Notes: generated from the letters alone by a model not told the origin. Counted from the stretch's first letter, positions 26,766-35,478 are shown. The stretch is 38,252 nucleotides of DNA from Bacteroides sp. (GCA_019416685.1 DXWV01000084.1:1-38252); one strand, 5' to 3'. Program-made: numbers and translations.

Positions 26766-27062
26766 TTACTCATAGTCCACACAGGCACGGCTTTCCTTTA
26801 CCTCAGCTATAATTTTACCGGCAGCCACATGGAGAGGATGAGTTGCATAGAACTTCACATCATCCAGATTATCAAATTCACTATACAACGCAATATGCCA
26901 CGCCTCACCCGGATTAATATTCAATCCTACTTCGATTTTACGAATAACAGGAATTACAGCAGGAAGAGCTTCTATCGCCTCTTTAAATTTATTCATCACA
27001 ACAAGCTTTTCGGCATCCGGTATTTCATCCTTTAACTTAAATAATACAATGTGTTTCACCAT
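26766..27062 (-). CDS. Dabb-domain (stress-responsive A/B barrel) protein
   Basis: The 98-residue protein is a single Dabb domain: MVKHIVLFKLK at the start, a central VIRKIEVGLNINP, HIALYSEFDNLDDVKFYATHPLHVA and a C-terminal strand ending ACVDYE. These small ferredoxin-like barrels form dimers; function is mostly unknown. It is divergent from udk, sharing a 104-bp spacer. A -7-like box (TAATTTTG, 27134-27127 minus) lies 65 bp upstream, without a clear -33 element. Confidence 0.88.
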   Translation of the reverse strand: MVKHIVLFKLKDEIPDAEKLVVMNKFKEAIEALPAVIPVIRKIEVGLNINPGEAWHIALYSEFDNLDDVKFYATHPLHVAAGKIIAEVKESRACVDYE

Positions 27063-27066
27063 AACG

Positions 27067-27097
27067 TTGCTATTTTAATTTATTGTTTATATATTTG
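27067..27097 (+). promoter_or_regulatory. Promoter of udk
   Basis: TTG at 27067-27069 and TATATTTG at 27090-27097 are 20 bp apart, matching the Bacteroides consensus. It lies about 70 bp ahead of the chosen udk start. Confidence 0.7.
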
Positions 27098-27166
27098 TCA
27101 GCCGAAGCTGCATTATATTTTCAATGCAAAATTACTCTATTTGTTTTAAATATACACTATGAACAG

Positions 27167-27775
27167 ATGTTAATAATAGGAATAGCAGGCGGAACGGGCT
27201 CGGGAAAGACCACCGTCGTACGGAAAATTGTTGAAAGTCTACCCGCCGGTGAAGTTGTATTACTTCCACAGGATTCATATTACAAAGACAGTAGTCATGT
27301 GCCTGTTGAAGAACGCCAGAATATAAACTTTGATCACCCTGATGCATTTGAATGGAGCCTGTTATCAAAGCATGTTTCTATGCTGAAGGAAGGTAAAAGC
27401 ATAGAACAGCCTACTTATTCTTATCTTACTTGTACCCGCCAATCTGAAACTATCCATATTGAGCCACGCGAAGTGGTTATTATTGAAGGGATTCTTGCTC
27501 TTTGCGATAAAAAACTGCGTAACATGATGGACCTCAAAATTTTCGTGGATGCTGATCCGGATGAACGTCTGATACGTGTAATACAACGGGATGTAGTGGA
27601 ACGCGGACGTACAGCTGAAGCTGTTATGGAACGTTATACGCGTATATTAAAGCCGATGCATCAGCAGTTTATAGAACCTTGCAAAAGATATGCCGATCTT
27701 ATTGTACCCGAAGGAGGTAACAATAATGTGGCAATTGATATCCTGACAATGTATATTAAAAAACATTTGAGATAA
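27167..27775 (+). CDS. udk: Uridine kinase
   Basis: It phosphorylates uridine and cytidine in pyrimidine salvage. The ATG at 27167 gives a 202-residue protein beginning MLIIGIAGGTGSGKTT, with the P-loop at residues ~8-15; any upstream start would fall on or near the promoter. Further family marks are LPQDSYYKD (substrate-binding Asp), NFDHPDAFEW and the lid-region arginines in DERLIRVIQRDVVERGR. Length fits the family. It is followed after 2 bp by the MltF-like gene, so the two are co-transcribed. Confidence 0.95.
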   Translation: MLIIGIAGGTGSGKTTVVRKIVESLPAGEVVLLPQDSYYKDSSHVPVEERQNINFDHPDAFEWSLLSKHVSMLKEGKSIEQPTYSYLTCTRQSETIHIEPREVVIIEGILALCDKKLRNMMDLKIFVDADPDERLIRVIQRDVVERGRTAEAVMERYTRILKPMHQQFIEPCKRYADLIVPEGGNNNVAIDILTMYIKKHLR

Positions 27776-27777
27776 GA

Positions 27778-29175
27778 ATGGCAGTCCGGCGCTTCATACT
27801 GCCTGTCTTCCTCATCATCCTCTTTTCTGTATTGGCCTGTAGACACAGACACCATCCGACAGAAAAAGCAGGAGTATATGATCTGGCACAGATTAAAGAC
27901 AGTGGAGAACTGGTTGTACTGACATTATACAGTTCAACCACCTACTTCATTTATCGCGGACAAGAAATGGGGTTCCAATATGAGTTGAGCGAACAATTTG
28001 CCAAAAGTCTGGGCGTAAAGTTGCGCATTGAAGTGGCGCGAAATGTACCCGAACTGATTAAAAAGCTCCTGGCTGGTGAGGGGGATCTTATTGCATACAA
28101 TCTTCCTATCACCAAAGAATTGAAGGATAGCCTGATTTATTGTGGAGAGGAAGTGATTACGCACCAGGTAATAGTACAGCGAAACAATGGTAAAACCAAA
28201 CCAATAACTGATGTTACAGAACTTATTGGTAAAGATGTATATGTAAAACCCGGTAAATACTATGACAGGCTTGTCAATCTGAATAGTGAACTGGGAGGTG
28301 GCATACAAATCCACAAGGTGACAGGTGACAGCATTACAACCGAAGATCTTATCACACAAGTAGCACAAGGAAAAATCCCCTATACAGTGGCAGATAACGA
28401 TTTGGCAAAGCTGAATACGACTTATTATCCGAATCTGAATATTAAACTCTCTATCAGTTTTGACCAGCGGGCCTCATGGGCTGTACGGAAAGACTGCCCT
28501 CAACTGGCTGCCGCTGCAGACAAATGGCACGAAGATAATATGACTTCACCGGCTTATAGTGCCAGTATGAAGCGATATTTTGAAATCAGTAAAGCAGTAC
28601 CTCACTCTCCTATCCTCTCATTACGTGAAGGAAAAATTTCTCATTACGATAAACTATTTAAAAAGTATGCAAAAGAGATAGATTGGGACTGGCGTTTACT
28701 GGCATCACTGGCCTATACGGAGTCTAACTTTGATACAACAGCCGTATCATGGGCAGGAGCCAAAGGCTTGATGCAGCTCATGCCTCAAACAGCACGTGCT
28801 ATGGGATTGCCTCCCGGCAAAGAACAAAACCCTGAAGAAAGTATTAAAGCTGCTGTGAAATATATAGCAAGTACTGACAGAAGTCTTAGAATGATTCCCG
28901 ATAAACAGGAACGTATTAAGTTTATTCTAGCGTCCTATAACGCCGGATTAGGACATATATACGATGCCATTGCACTGGCTGATAAGTATGGAAAAAATAA
29001 AAATGTATGGGACAATAATGTAGAAAACTACATCCTGCTGAAAAGTAATGAAGAATACTTTACCGATCCCGTTTGTAAAAACGGTTACTTCCGTGGAATA
29101 GAAACATATAATTTTGTGAAGGATATTATGTCGAGGTATGAATCATATAAGAAGAAAATAAAAAGTAGTGATTAG
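27778..29175 (+). CDS. mltF: MltF-like membrane-bound lytic transglycosylase
   Basis: It should cleave peptidoglycan between N-acetylmuramic acid and N-acetylglucosamine at the outer membrane. The 465-residue lipoprotein has its acceptor Cys at residue 21 (SVLAC). An amino-acid-binding-like domain (SBP_bac_3, ~38-265) comes first and an SLT domain second (~285-430), the MltF order. The catalytic Glu is Glu315 in YTESNFD, followed by AGAKGLMQLMPQTA and later ASYNAGLGH. It begins 2 bp after udk. Its stop codon lies inside a perfect 31-bp inverted repeat that probably ends both it and the convergent nitroreductase. Confidence 0.9.
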   Translation: MAVRRFILPVFLIILFSVLACRHRHHPTEKAGVYDLAQIKDSGELVVLTLYSSTTYFIYRGQEMGFQYELSEQFAKSLGVKLRIEVARNVPELIKKLLAGEGDLIAYNLPITKELKDSLIYCGEEVITHQVIVQRNNGKTKPITDVTELIGKDVYVKPGKYYDRLVNLNSELGGGIQIHKVTGDSITTEDLITQVAQGKIPYTVADNDLAKLNTTYYPNLNIKLSISFDQRASWAVRKDCPQLAAAADKWHEDNMTSPAYSASMKRYFEISKAVPHSPILSLREGKISHYDKLFKKYAKEIDWDWRLLASLAYTESNFDTTAVSWAGAKGLMQLMPQTARAMGLPPGKEQNPEESIKAAVKYIASTDRSLRMIPDKQERIKFILASYNAGLGHIYDAIALADKYGKNKNVWDNNVENYILLKSNEEYFTDPVCKNGYFRGIETYNFVKDIMSRYESYKKKIKSSD

Positions 29176-29243
29176 CGATGAGTGATAAGTGATTAGTGGG
29201 CTGCACAGCTTGCTAATCACTTATCACTCATCGCTAATCACTA
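29166..29243. terminator. Bidirectional terminator with perfect 31-bp inverted repeat
   Basis: The arms 29166-29196 and 29213-29243 are exact complements around a 16-nt loop. They are made of near-repeats of GTGATTAG and TGATAAG. The mltF stop codon (29173-29175) is within the left arm and the nitroreductase stop (29245-29247) touches the right arm. It sits between two convergent genes, so it probably stops transcription from both sides, though T-runs are short. Confidence 0.75.
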
Positions 29244-29244
29244 T

Positions 29245-29844
29245 TTACCACTTCTCATAATGTATCTTTTTCTCATCATACTTCTGCTTCGGTTGTTGCT
29301 GAGTAGCAGGATATCCGAAAGGAATAACGCACAATGGTAAGATATTTTCGGGCAGAGCAGTATACTTACGAACTACCTGCATACGGTCTTCATAGGGATA
29401 AGCAGCAGTCCATACAGCACCAAGCCCCAGACTCTCAGCTGCCAGAAGTATATTTTGCGTAGCGGCCGAACAATCCAGATACCAGTAAGAAGAACGAGTG
29501 GAATCACCACACACAACAATGGCATAACGGGCCTCTGTTAGCATTTTGGCATAAGGCAAAGCAGCAGCCATAGAATCGAGAGAAGCCCGTTCGGTTACTA
29601 CAATGAACTCCCATGGACGCTGATCTTTCCCCGAAGGAGCAGCCATACCGGCACGAAGCATCAGGTTTATCTTTTCTTCTTCCACACCCTTGTTCAGATA
29701 GGTACGTACACTTTTGCGAGCAAAAATATTGCCCAAAACCGCATTACCGGAAGCAGATGCTGCACCTTGCGGAGCAGAAGAACATGAGGTAATGATAGTC
29801 AGCAAAACAACTACCATCAATAACAAAGAGGAAATCTTTTTCAT
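29245..29844 (-). CDS. Nitroreductase-family lipoprotein
   Basis: The 199-residue protein combines a lipoprotein signal (MKKISSLLLMVVVLLTIITSC, Cys 21) with an FMN-dependent nitroreductase fold: the RKSVRTYLNKGVEEEKINLMLRAGMAAPSGKDQRPWEF stretch binds FMN in the family, and LAAESLGLGAVWTA and the PFGYP turn near the end also match. Most nitroreductases are cytoplasmic, so a lipid-anchored form outside the cytoplasm is notable. An alternative ATG 6 bp upstream is possible. It follows metH after 11 bp on the same strand. Confidence 0.88.
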   Translation of the reverse strand: MKKISSLLLMVVVLLTIITSCSSAPQGAASASGNAVLGNIFARKSVRTYLNKGVEEEKINLMLRAGMAAPSGKDQRPWEFIVVTERASLDSMAAALPYAKMLTEARYAIVVCGDSTRSSYWYLDCSAATQNILLAAESLGLGAVWTAAYPYEDRMQVVRKYTALPENILPLCVIPFGYPATQQQPKQKYDEKKIHYEKW

Positions 29845-29855
29845 ACTCATATCAA

Positions 29856-32615
29856 TTAAAACAGATTTAATTTATTTTTTTGTGCCTCTTCAAGCGATAC
29901 TGTTTCGCGGCGCATCATACCACTCTTTTCACGCAATTCCTGATATTCTTTCGCCAACTCTTCAGCCAGTATCTCTTTCGCTTTCGGATTAAGCAGGCGT
30001 GCTGCTACACCGGCGTTCAGAGAAGCATCCTTCAGATGAACCACCGGAGCATGATAAACAGGAGCAATCTTCAAAGCAGTATGCATTTTGGAGGTAGTTG
30101 CACCACCTATCAACAAAGGAATGTCCAGCCCCACTTTCTCAAGTTCCATAGCTACATGAACCATTTCTTCCAAAGAAGGAGTAATCAGCCCACTCAGGCC
30201 AATCATATCTACTTTCTCCTCAATAGCTCGCTGCACAATCGTTTCAGCAGGTACCATCACCCCTAAATCTACAATGTCATATCCATTGCAAGCCATCACT
30301 ACGGCAACAATATTCTTGCCGATATCATGTACATCCCCTTTTACAGTAGCCAACAGCACTTTCCCGGCCGGAGGTGCTCCTTCCTGCTTTTCTGATTCTA
30401 TAACAGGCTGCAAAATTGCTACGGCTTTCTTCATGGTACGAGCCGTCTTTACTACCTGCGGTAAAAACATCTTTCCGGCACCAAACAGTTCACCAACATG
30501 ATTCATACCATCCATCAATGGTCCCTCAATCACATCTACCGCTTTATCATAGAGAGGCAACGCCTCTGCCAAATCTTCTTCCAGAAAATCACCAATACCC
30601 TTCACTAAAGCATGTTGCAAACGCTCTTGCACTGTCCCTTCCCTCCAAGCCTGGTGAGTTGAAAGCTGAGAGTTGGGAATTGAAAGTTCACCGTTCTTTT
30701 CGGCTTTCAACGCTTCGGCAAGTTCTATCAAACGTTCGGCAGCATCAGGACGACGATTCAGAACAACATCCTCTATCTTTTCGAGCACATCGGCCGGAAT
30801 ATCCGTATAGAGTACGGAAGTAGCCGGATTGACAATACCCATATCCATTCCTTGCTGAATAGCATGATAAAGAAAGACAGCATGCATTGCTTCGCGGATG
30901 TAATTGTTTCCCCGGAAAGAGAATGAAAGATTACTAATACCACCACTCACATATGCACCGGGAAGATTTTTACGAATCCAGCCGGTTGCATTGATAAAGT
31001 CGACAGCGTAATTATTGTGCTCTTCGATCCCCGTAGCTACAGCAAGAACATTCGGGTCAAAAATAATATCATGCGGATTGAATCCTATCTTGTCAACCAA
31101 CAAACGGTAAGCCCGCTCGCAGACTTCTATTTTACGGGCAGCAGTGTCTGCCTGCCCTTTTTCGTCGAAAGCCATTACCACAGTAGCAGCACCATATTGT
31201 TTAATAATGCGGGCATGCTCTAAGAACTTCTCTTCTCCTTCTTTTAAAGAGATAGAATTCACTACCGATTTACCTTGCAGGCATTTCAGTCCGGCTTCAA
31301 TGACCTCCCACTTAGAAGAGTCAATCATTACAGGCACACGAGCTATATCAGGCTCCGAAGCTATCAGATTGAGGAAAGTTGTCATCTCCTGACGTGCATC
31401 CAACAACCCATCATCCATATTTACGTCAATGATCAACGCACCATCATCTACCTGCTGACGGGCTATGGAAAGCGCTTCATCATATTTCTTCTCATTAATA
31501 AGCCGCAAAAACTTACGCGAACCGGCTACATTGCAACGCTCACCGATATTTACGAAATTGATTTCCGGTTTCACCTCCAGCAATTCCAGTCCCGAAAGCC
31601 AAAGACAATCAGGCTTAGGAGCAGGTACATGGGGCTTTGCTCCTTCTATTAAGGCCGGATATTCTGCAATATAAGCGTCAGTAGTACCACAACAGCCACC
31701 AATGATATTTATTAATCCTTCATGGATGTATTCTTTTACTTCATGAGCCATATCGACCGGGGTCTGATCATATTTACCCAAACTATTAGGAAGTCCGGCA
31801 TTCGGATAAGCACTGATGTAATAAGGTGCACGGTTGGCAAGCTGTTCGAGAAATGGCTTTAATTGCTTGGCACCAAACGAGCAATTCAGTCCCACGGAAA
31901 GTATATTGGCATGTTGCACAGAAGCCAGGAAAGCATCCAATGTCTGCCCCGAAAGTGTACGTCCACCCGTATCAGAAACAGTAACAGATAGCATAATGGG
32001 AACTTCAATACCTGTCTTTTTCATCGCCTGCTCTGCTGCATAGATGGCCGCCTTGGCATTCAGCGTATCAAAGATTGTTTCAATCAGAATGGCATCCACT
32101 CCTCCTTCGAGCATAGCTTCCATTTGCTGCTGATAAGCGGTAGCCAATCCATCATAGCTTAATGCACGAAAGGCAGGATTATTCACATCAGGGCTCATTG
32201 AGCAGGTCTTATTGGTAGGACCTACCGAACCTGCCACAAAACGAGGCTTTTGCGGATTCTTTGCTGTATATTCATCCGCCACTTTACGTGCCAGTTTCAC
32301 AGCAGCAAGGTTAATCTCACGTACATATTCTTCTACGTGATAATCGGCCATAGAAACCGTAGTCGAACTAAAAGTATTGGTTTCGATGATATCGGCACCT
32401 GCTTCCAGGTATTTACGGTGAATATCCTGAATTACATCCGGACGGGTCAGGCACAACAAATCATTGTTCCCTTTCAGTTGTCCGGGAATGTGTGCAAACC
32501 GTTCGCCACGGAAATCTTCTTCCTTTAAGTTGTATTGTTGAATCATAGTTCCCATCGCCCCATCCAATATAAGGATGCGTTGGGATATTAATTGTGGAAT
32601 AGTTGCTTTCACCAT
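29856..32615 (-). CDS. metH: Cobalamin-dependent methionine synthase, no activation domain
   Basis: It methylates homocysteine to methionine with methyltetrahydrofolate and B12. The 919-residue protein has the homocysteine domain with zinc ligands Cys245, Cys308 and Cys309 (GLNCSFG, GGCCGT), a pterin-binding domain (~345-620, with NIGERCNVAGS) and the B12-binding region with the DxHxxG motif and axial His763 (DVHDIGKN). It then stops, lacking the ~330-residue AdoMet-binding reactivation domain of E. coli MetH (1227 residues). Another protein may supply that function. Domains are otherwise complete, with no frameshift. The nitroreductase gene follows directly. Confidence 0.95.
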   Translation of the reverse strand: MVKATIPQLISQRILILDGAMGTMIQQYNLKEEDFRGERFAHIPGQLKGNNDLLCLTRPDVIQDIHRKYLEAGADIIETNTFSSTTVSMADYHVEEYVREINLAAVKLARKVADEYTAKNPQKPRFVAGSVGPTNKTCSMSPDVNNPAFRALSYDGLATAYQQQMEAMLEGGVDAILIETIFDTLNAKAAIYAAEQAMKKTGIEVPIMLSVTVSDTGGRTLSGQTLDAFLASVQHANILSVGLNCSFGAKQLKPFLEQLANRAPYYISAYPNAGLPNSLGKYDQTPVDMAHEVKEYIHEGLINIIGGCCGTTDAYIAEYPALIEGAKPHVPAPKPDCLWLSGLELLEVKPEINFVNIGERCNVAGSRKFLRLINEKKYDEALSIARQQVDDGALIIDVNMDDGLLDARQEMTTFLNLIASEPDIARVPVMIDSSKWEVIEAGLKCLQGKSVVNSISLKEGEEKFLEHARIIKQYGAATVVMAFDEKGQADTAARKIEVCERAYRLLVDKIGFNPHDIIFDPNVLAVATGIEEHNNYAVDFINATGWIRKNLPGAYVSGGISNLSFSFRGNNYIREAMHAVFLYHAIQQGMDMGIVNPATSVLYTDIPADVLEKIEDVVLNRRPDAAERLIELAEALKAEKNGELSIPNSQLSTHQAWREGTVQERLQHALVKGIGDFLEEDLAEALPLYDKAVDVIEGPLMDGMNHVGELFGAGKMFLPQVVKTARTMKKAVAILQPVIESEKQEGAPPAGKVLLATVKGDVHDIGKNIVAVVMACNGYDIVDLGVMVPAETIVQRAIEEKVDMIGLSGLITPSLEEMVHVAMELEKVGLDIPLLIGGATTSKMHTALKIAPVYHAPVVHLKDASLNAGVAARLLNPKAKEILAEELAKEYQELREKSGMMRRETVSLEEAQKNKLNLF

Positions 32616-32650
32616 CTCTTTTTATACCTCTATAACTTTTATAGCCCTAT

Positions 32651-32711
32651 TATAACCTTATAACCCTATAACTTTATAATCCTATAACCTTATAACCCTA
32701 TAACTTTATAA
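32651..32711. repeat. Tandem TATAACCT/TATAACCC repeat (two 29-bp copies)
   Basis: The motif TATAACCTTATAACCCTATA occurs in two 29-bp identical stretches (32651-32679 and 32683-32711) offset by 32 bp. Shorter 8-9-bp variants extend from about 32631 to 32717. It fills most of the spacer between smpB and metH. It is likely to vary in length by slippage. Confidence 0.8.
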
Positions 32712-32720
32712 CCTTATCCC

Positions 32721-33173
32721 CTATCTCTTAAACATCCGGTCCATATCACGACGATCATCTTTTTCCTTCAAAGACTCGCGCTTGTCATATTGCTTTTTAC
32801 CTTTAGCCAAAGCCACAACAACTTTAGCCAATCCTTTTTCGTTGACAAACATACGAACGGGCACAATGGTAAATCCAGTTTCTTTCGTTCCCCGCTCCAG
32901 TTTCTTCAACTCTTTCTTATTGAGTAACAGCTTCCTGTCTCTACGGGCTGCATGATTATTGTACGAGCCATAAAAGTATTCGGCGATGTGCATATTCTTC
33001 ACCCACAACTCACCTTTTGCAAAGTAACAAAACGTATCTACCAGACTTGCCTTTCCTAAGCGAATAGACTTTATCTCCGTTCCGGTGAGCACAATACCTG
33101 ACGTATAAGTATCTAATAACTCATAGTCAAACGTAGCACGTTTATTCTTTATATTTACAGGAGCCAGTTTCAT
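32721..33173 (-). CDS. smpB: SsrA-binding protein SmpB
   Basis: SmpB binds tmRNA and brings it to stalled ribosomes for trans-translation. The 150-residue length and motifs are standard: NKRATFDYELLDTYTSGIVLTGTEIKSIR near the N-terminus, then GELWVKNMHIAEY, the RDRKLLLNKKEL block and the C-terminal basic tail (KGKKQYDKRESLKEKDDRRDMDRMFKR) that sits in the mRNA channel. It lies 7 bp after the stop of the Yip1-like gene on the same strand. Confidence 0.97.
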   Translation of the reverse strand: MKLAPVNIKNKRATFDYELLDTYTSGIVLTGTEIKSIRLGKASLVDTFCYFAKGELWVKNMHIAEYFYGSYNNHAARRDRKLLLNKKELKKLERGTKETGFTIVPVRMFVNEKGLAKVVVALAKGKKQYDKRESLKEKDDRRDMDRMFKR

Positions 33174-33180
33174 TATTTTC

Positions 33181-33756
33181 TTAATTTAATATTGCTGTTA
33201 GTTTATTGAACACAAATTGAATCACTGCCGGACATAGTATTAACAACAAAGACGACAAAATGGTGAATCGTAACCGGTTCTTTTCTTCAACCTGCATCAC
33301 AATCGGCGCACCTTCCCATACCACATAAACGATATAGAACTGCAACAACCAGCCGATGATGCTAAAATCAGGCAACAGCCCGGTAATTATTTTCAGCAGG
33401 AAACTGACAACCAATGCATATCCTGCAAACTGTTGAGTCAGAGAGATATCATCTGACATCCCAAACATCTGTACCCTCAGTTGGTTGATGGCATAAGCCG
33501 CCAAAAAGTAACCACCGAACAAGGCCACAGCCACAGCGCAGCATTGCGTCATGGCTATCTGAAAACTTTGCGGACCTCCCCATCCATTGGCCAATAAAGA
33601 ACCGATAAAGACAGCAAGACCGCATAAACCAATCATAGGATAGACAAAAGCCACAAAGACTTTTCGCCTATCCTCTTCCAAACGAATTTCCTCCCAGGCC
33701 TTGGCCGGAGAGGAAATTAATGACATTGCTATTTTAAATAACTCTTTGTAATCCAA
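33181..33756 (-). CDS. Yip1-family integral membrane protein
   Basis: The 191-residue protein has an amphipathic start (ELFKIAMSLISSPAKAWEEI, the usual Yip1 opening) and about five membrane spans, including VFVAFVYPMIGLCGLAVFIGS and AVAVALFGGYFLAAYAINQL, ending in a hydrophobic helix. Function is unknown in bacteria. The reading from 33756 uses a TTG start, 2 bp after the upstream stop; the first in-frame ATG is at 33726 and would cut off the conserved opening, so I favour TTG with some doubt. Part of a run with the NigD-like gene and smpB. Confidence 0.75.
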   Translation of the reverse strand: MDYKELFKIAMSLISSPAKAWEEIRLEEDRRKVFVAFVYPMIGLCGLAVFIGSLLANGWGGPQSFQIAMTQCCAVAVALFGGYFLAAYAINQLRVQMFGMSDDISLTQQFAGYALVVSFLLKIITGLLPDFSIIGWLLQFYIVYVVWEGAPIVMQVEEKNRLRFTILSSLLLILCPAVIQFVFNKLTAILN

Positions 33757-33758
33757 AT

Positions 33759-34571
33759 TTATTCTTTAGCCTTAATTTGTACTGTGTATGTCTTAGATTT
33801 CGTATTATTTTCATCTTCCAGGTCTATATTAGTATTATTCACCTGTGTCTCAATAATAATTTTTGTATCTGTATTAATAGGCACATGGAGTTTGCTTAGA
33901 TTGAATGCCTTATAGAATACAAATGGATATTGCCCTGATAAATTTACGCTTGTATAATTGGTAGAAGTATCCTTTCCGTTATTATGACGCAAATACAATT
34001 TTATGGTATTCTCTTCAACAGGTTCATTAGGATAATAAACAAGCGTAAAATAATGAGATAATATACCATCTATTCCCATAAAATAATCTATCTGAAGCAG
34101 CAACGTACTTTCATCAAACATAAAAGGTTCATATTTATATGAAGAACCAATTGTCCCGTCCAAGCTTCTGATAGGAGCCTTTGCTATCGAATCGTTAGAA
34201 GCTCCTTCTCCTGATACAGATTCTACAGTGGCATCCAATCCAAATGCATACACCAACTGCAAATCCTTCAAAGACTCTGTATTTTCTGTAACCGTCTGTG
34301 TAGCTGAGTCATACTGATATATAATATAAGCCATATCACCTGAACTCGGATCAAAGCCATAGGTACTTTTCATCGTAGCCATAGAAGTTGCTGACGGATA
34401 ATACTTAAATCCATTAGCATCTTCAAAATAAATACTTCCAAATCCCCCAGTATGTACTTTAACAAAAGCATCCCGTCTCACGGTAGTATCATCCTCTCCA
34501 TTCATACATGAAGTAAAACCAACGCCCATCAATACAACCAGGGCTAACATCAAAATTTTCACTTGTTTCAT
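33759..34571 (-). CDS. NigD-like lipoprotein
   Basis: The 270-residue protein has a lipobox at residues ~19-22 (FTSC, followed by MNGEDD). The two-part beta-rich body and general length resemble the NigD-like family of Bacteroides lipoproteins, some of which sit beside bacteriocin-type genes; here the neighbours are housekeeping genes. No catalytic motif is visible. The stop lies 2 bp before the start of the Yip1-like gene. The lipoprotein call is firm, the family name moderate. Confidence 0.6.
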   Translation of the reverse strand: MKQVKILMLALVVLMGVGFTSCMNGEDDTTVRRDAFVKVHTGGFGSIYFEDANGFKYYPSATSMATMKSTYGFDPSSGDMAYIIYQYDSATQTVTENTESLKDLQLVYAFGLDATVESVSGEGASNDSIAKAPIRSLDGTIGSSYKYEPFMFDESTLLLQIDYFMGIDGILSHYFTLVYYPNEPVEENTIKLYLRHNNGKDTSTNYTSVNLSGQYPFVFYKAFNLSKLHVPINTDTKIIIETQVNNTNIDLEDENNTKSKTYTVQIKAKE

Positions 34572-34652
34572 AAATCTATTATTAGAGTTTGCAAAGATAT
34601 AAATTCCAATTCACAATAGGTAAATGCAAATACTTAAAAAATACTGCACCGA

Positions 34653-35153
34653 CTACTTTATTATTTTTGCAAATAACTCCAAATGATCATCCAAATACCC
34701 TGCTACTGTCGCAGTTACCTGTTCTTCCATTTCAAAATATTCTTCTTCAAGTTCGTCAAAAGCTTCATACTGCTCATACATTGCCATGAATTCATCTTCG
34801 GTTCGCTCTTTTTCAAGATCAGCACGATGAGCATCATATATCTTTTTCGCCCGGTAAATCAATTTGGAAAATTCTTCAGCCCCCCACAGACGCATCACTT
34901 TGGCAAAAGGATTATCAAAAATATATCCCCCATAACCATTCTGTATCAATTGGCAAAAACCTCCTGACATAATCTCATCACGAAAAATCTGATAGGCCAA
35001 CAGCGAATGTTGTTCACCTGTAAGCAAAGCCATTGTTTCGGCAGTCAGCTCACCGCCTATCACTTCTTTATATTTATCAGTAAATACCTGGATAAACTCA
35101 TCCATCCCTTCACCCGCAGCTTTTTGCAGAGCAGCATCTGTTACTTCTATCAT
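34653..35153 (-). CDS. DMP19/DUF4375-like protein
   Basis: I start at the ATG at 35153 (MIEVTDAALQKAA), giving 166 residues; sequence further upstream does not look conserved. The helical body with SLLAYQIFRDEIMSGGFCQLIQNGYGGYIFDNPF, then MRLWGAEEFSKLIYRAKKIYD, matches the DMP19-like DUF4375 family, whose founding member is a DNA-mimic protein; the very acidic C-terminal half (many Glu and Asp, about 100-145) fits that idea. It is cytoplasmic. Its exact target is unknown. It is the leftmost of a divergent pair with the pectate lyase gene. Confidence 0.75.
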   Translation of the reverse strand: MIEVTDAALQKAAGEGMDEFIQVFTDKYKEVIGGELTAETMALLTGEQHSLLAYQIFRDEIMSGGFCQLIQNGYGGYIFDNPFAKVMRLWGAEEFSKLIYRAKKIYDAHRADLEKERTEDEFMAMYEQYEAFDELEEEYFEMEEQVTATVAGYLDDHLELFAKIIK

Positions 35154-35284
35154 AAATGTGTTCCTGTTTATATAATGTTGCAAAGTTACGAACTTTATTA
35201 ATGAAATACCTTTTCTTGTCTATAAATTTTATATCCACATTATTATATACGCGCGCAGGCGTATTTTCTTCTTTTTTTAAAAGA

Positions 35285-35348
35285 AAAATCCCCGTGTAAT
35301 TAATAGAGGGTAGGATACCCTACCCTCTATTAATTACACGGGGATTTT
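35285..35348. terminator. Perfect 30-bp hairpin in a divergent spacer
   Basis: AAAATCCCCGTGTAATTAAT and the following ten bases (35285-35314) are exactly complementary to 35319-35348 around a 4-nt ATAC loop. T-rich sequence flanks it on both strands. It looks like a bidirectional terminator, yet neither neighbouring gene ends here: both start away from it. It may end an unannotated small RNA or a leader transcript. Confidence 0.7.
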
Positions 35349-35403
35349 ATTATTAAGAATATTCAAGTTATCGGTAATAGGATGCAGATGTAATGGCGCA
35401 CAT

Positions 35404-35478
35404 CAATATATGTAATGCTCTGCCACATATATTGTTACGGAGCATTACATATATTGGCTTTTTGCTTACAAAAGCCAA
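35404..35478. repeat. Two further hairpins before the pectate lyase gene
   Basis: CAATATATGTAATGCTC (35404-35420) pairs perfectly with 35440-35456 around a 19-nt loop; the loop itself contains CATATATTG, which can compete for the left arm. A second stem, TTGGCTTTT (35454-35462) with AAAAGCCAA (35470-35478), overlaps the end of the first. These could form alternative structures in a leader upstream of 35563. The rest of the spacer (35154-35562) shows no clear promoter. Confidence 0.6.

Noticed and set aside
27934..28368. A 144-codon antisense open frame in mltF
   Set aside because: Shadow of the conserved substrate-binding domain; no independent support.
29880..31674. Several plus-strand frames of 68-135 codons opposite metH
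   Set aside because: All lie opposite the intact metH gene, overlap each other and show no protein family features.
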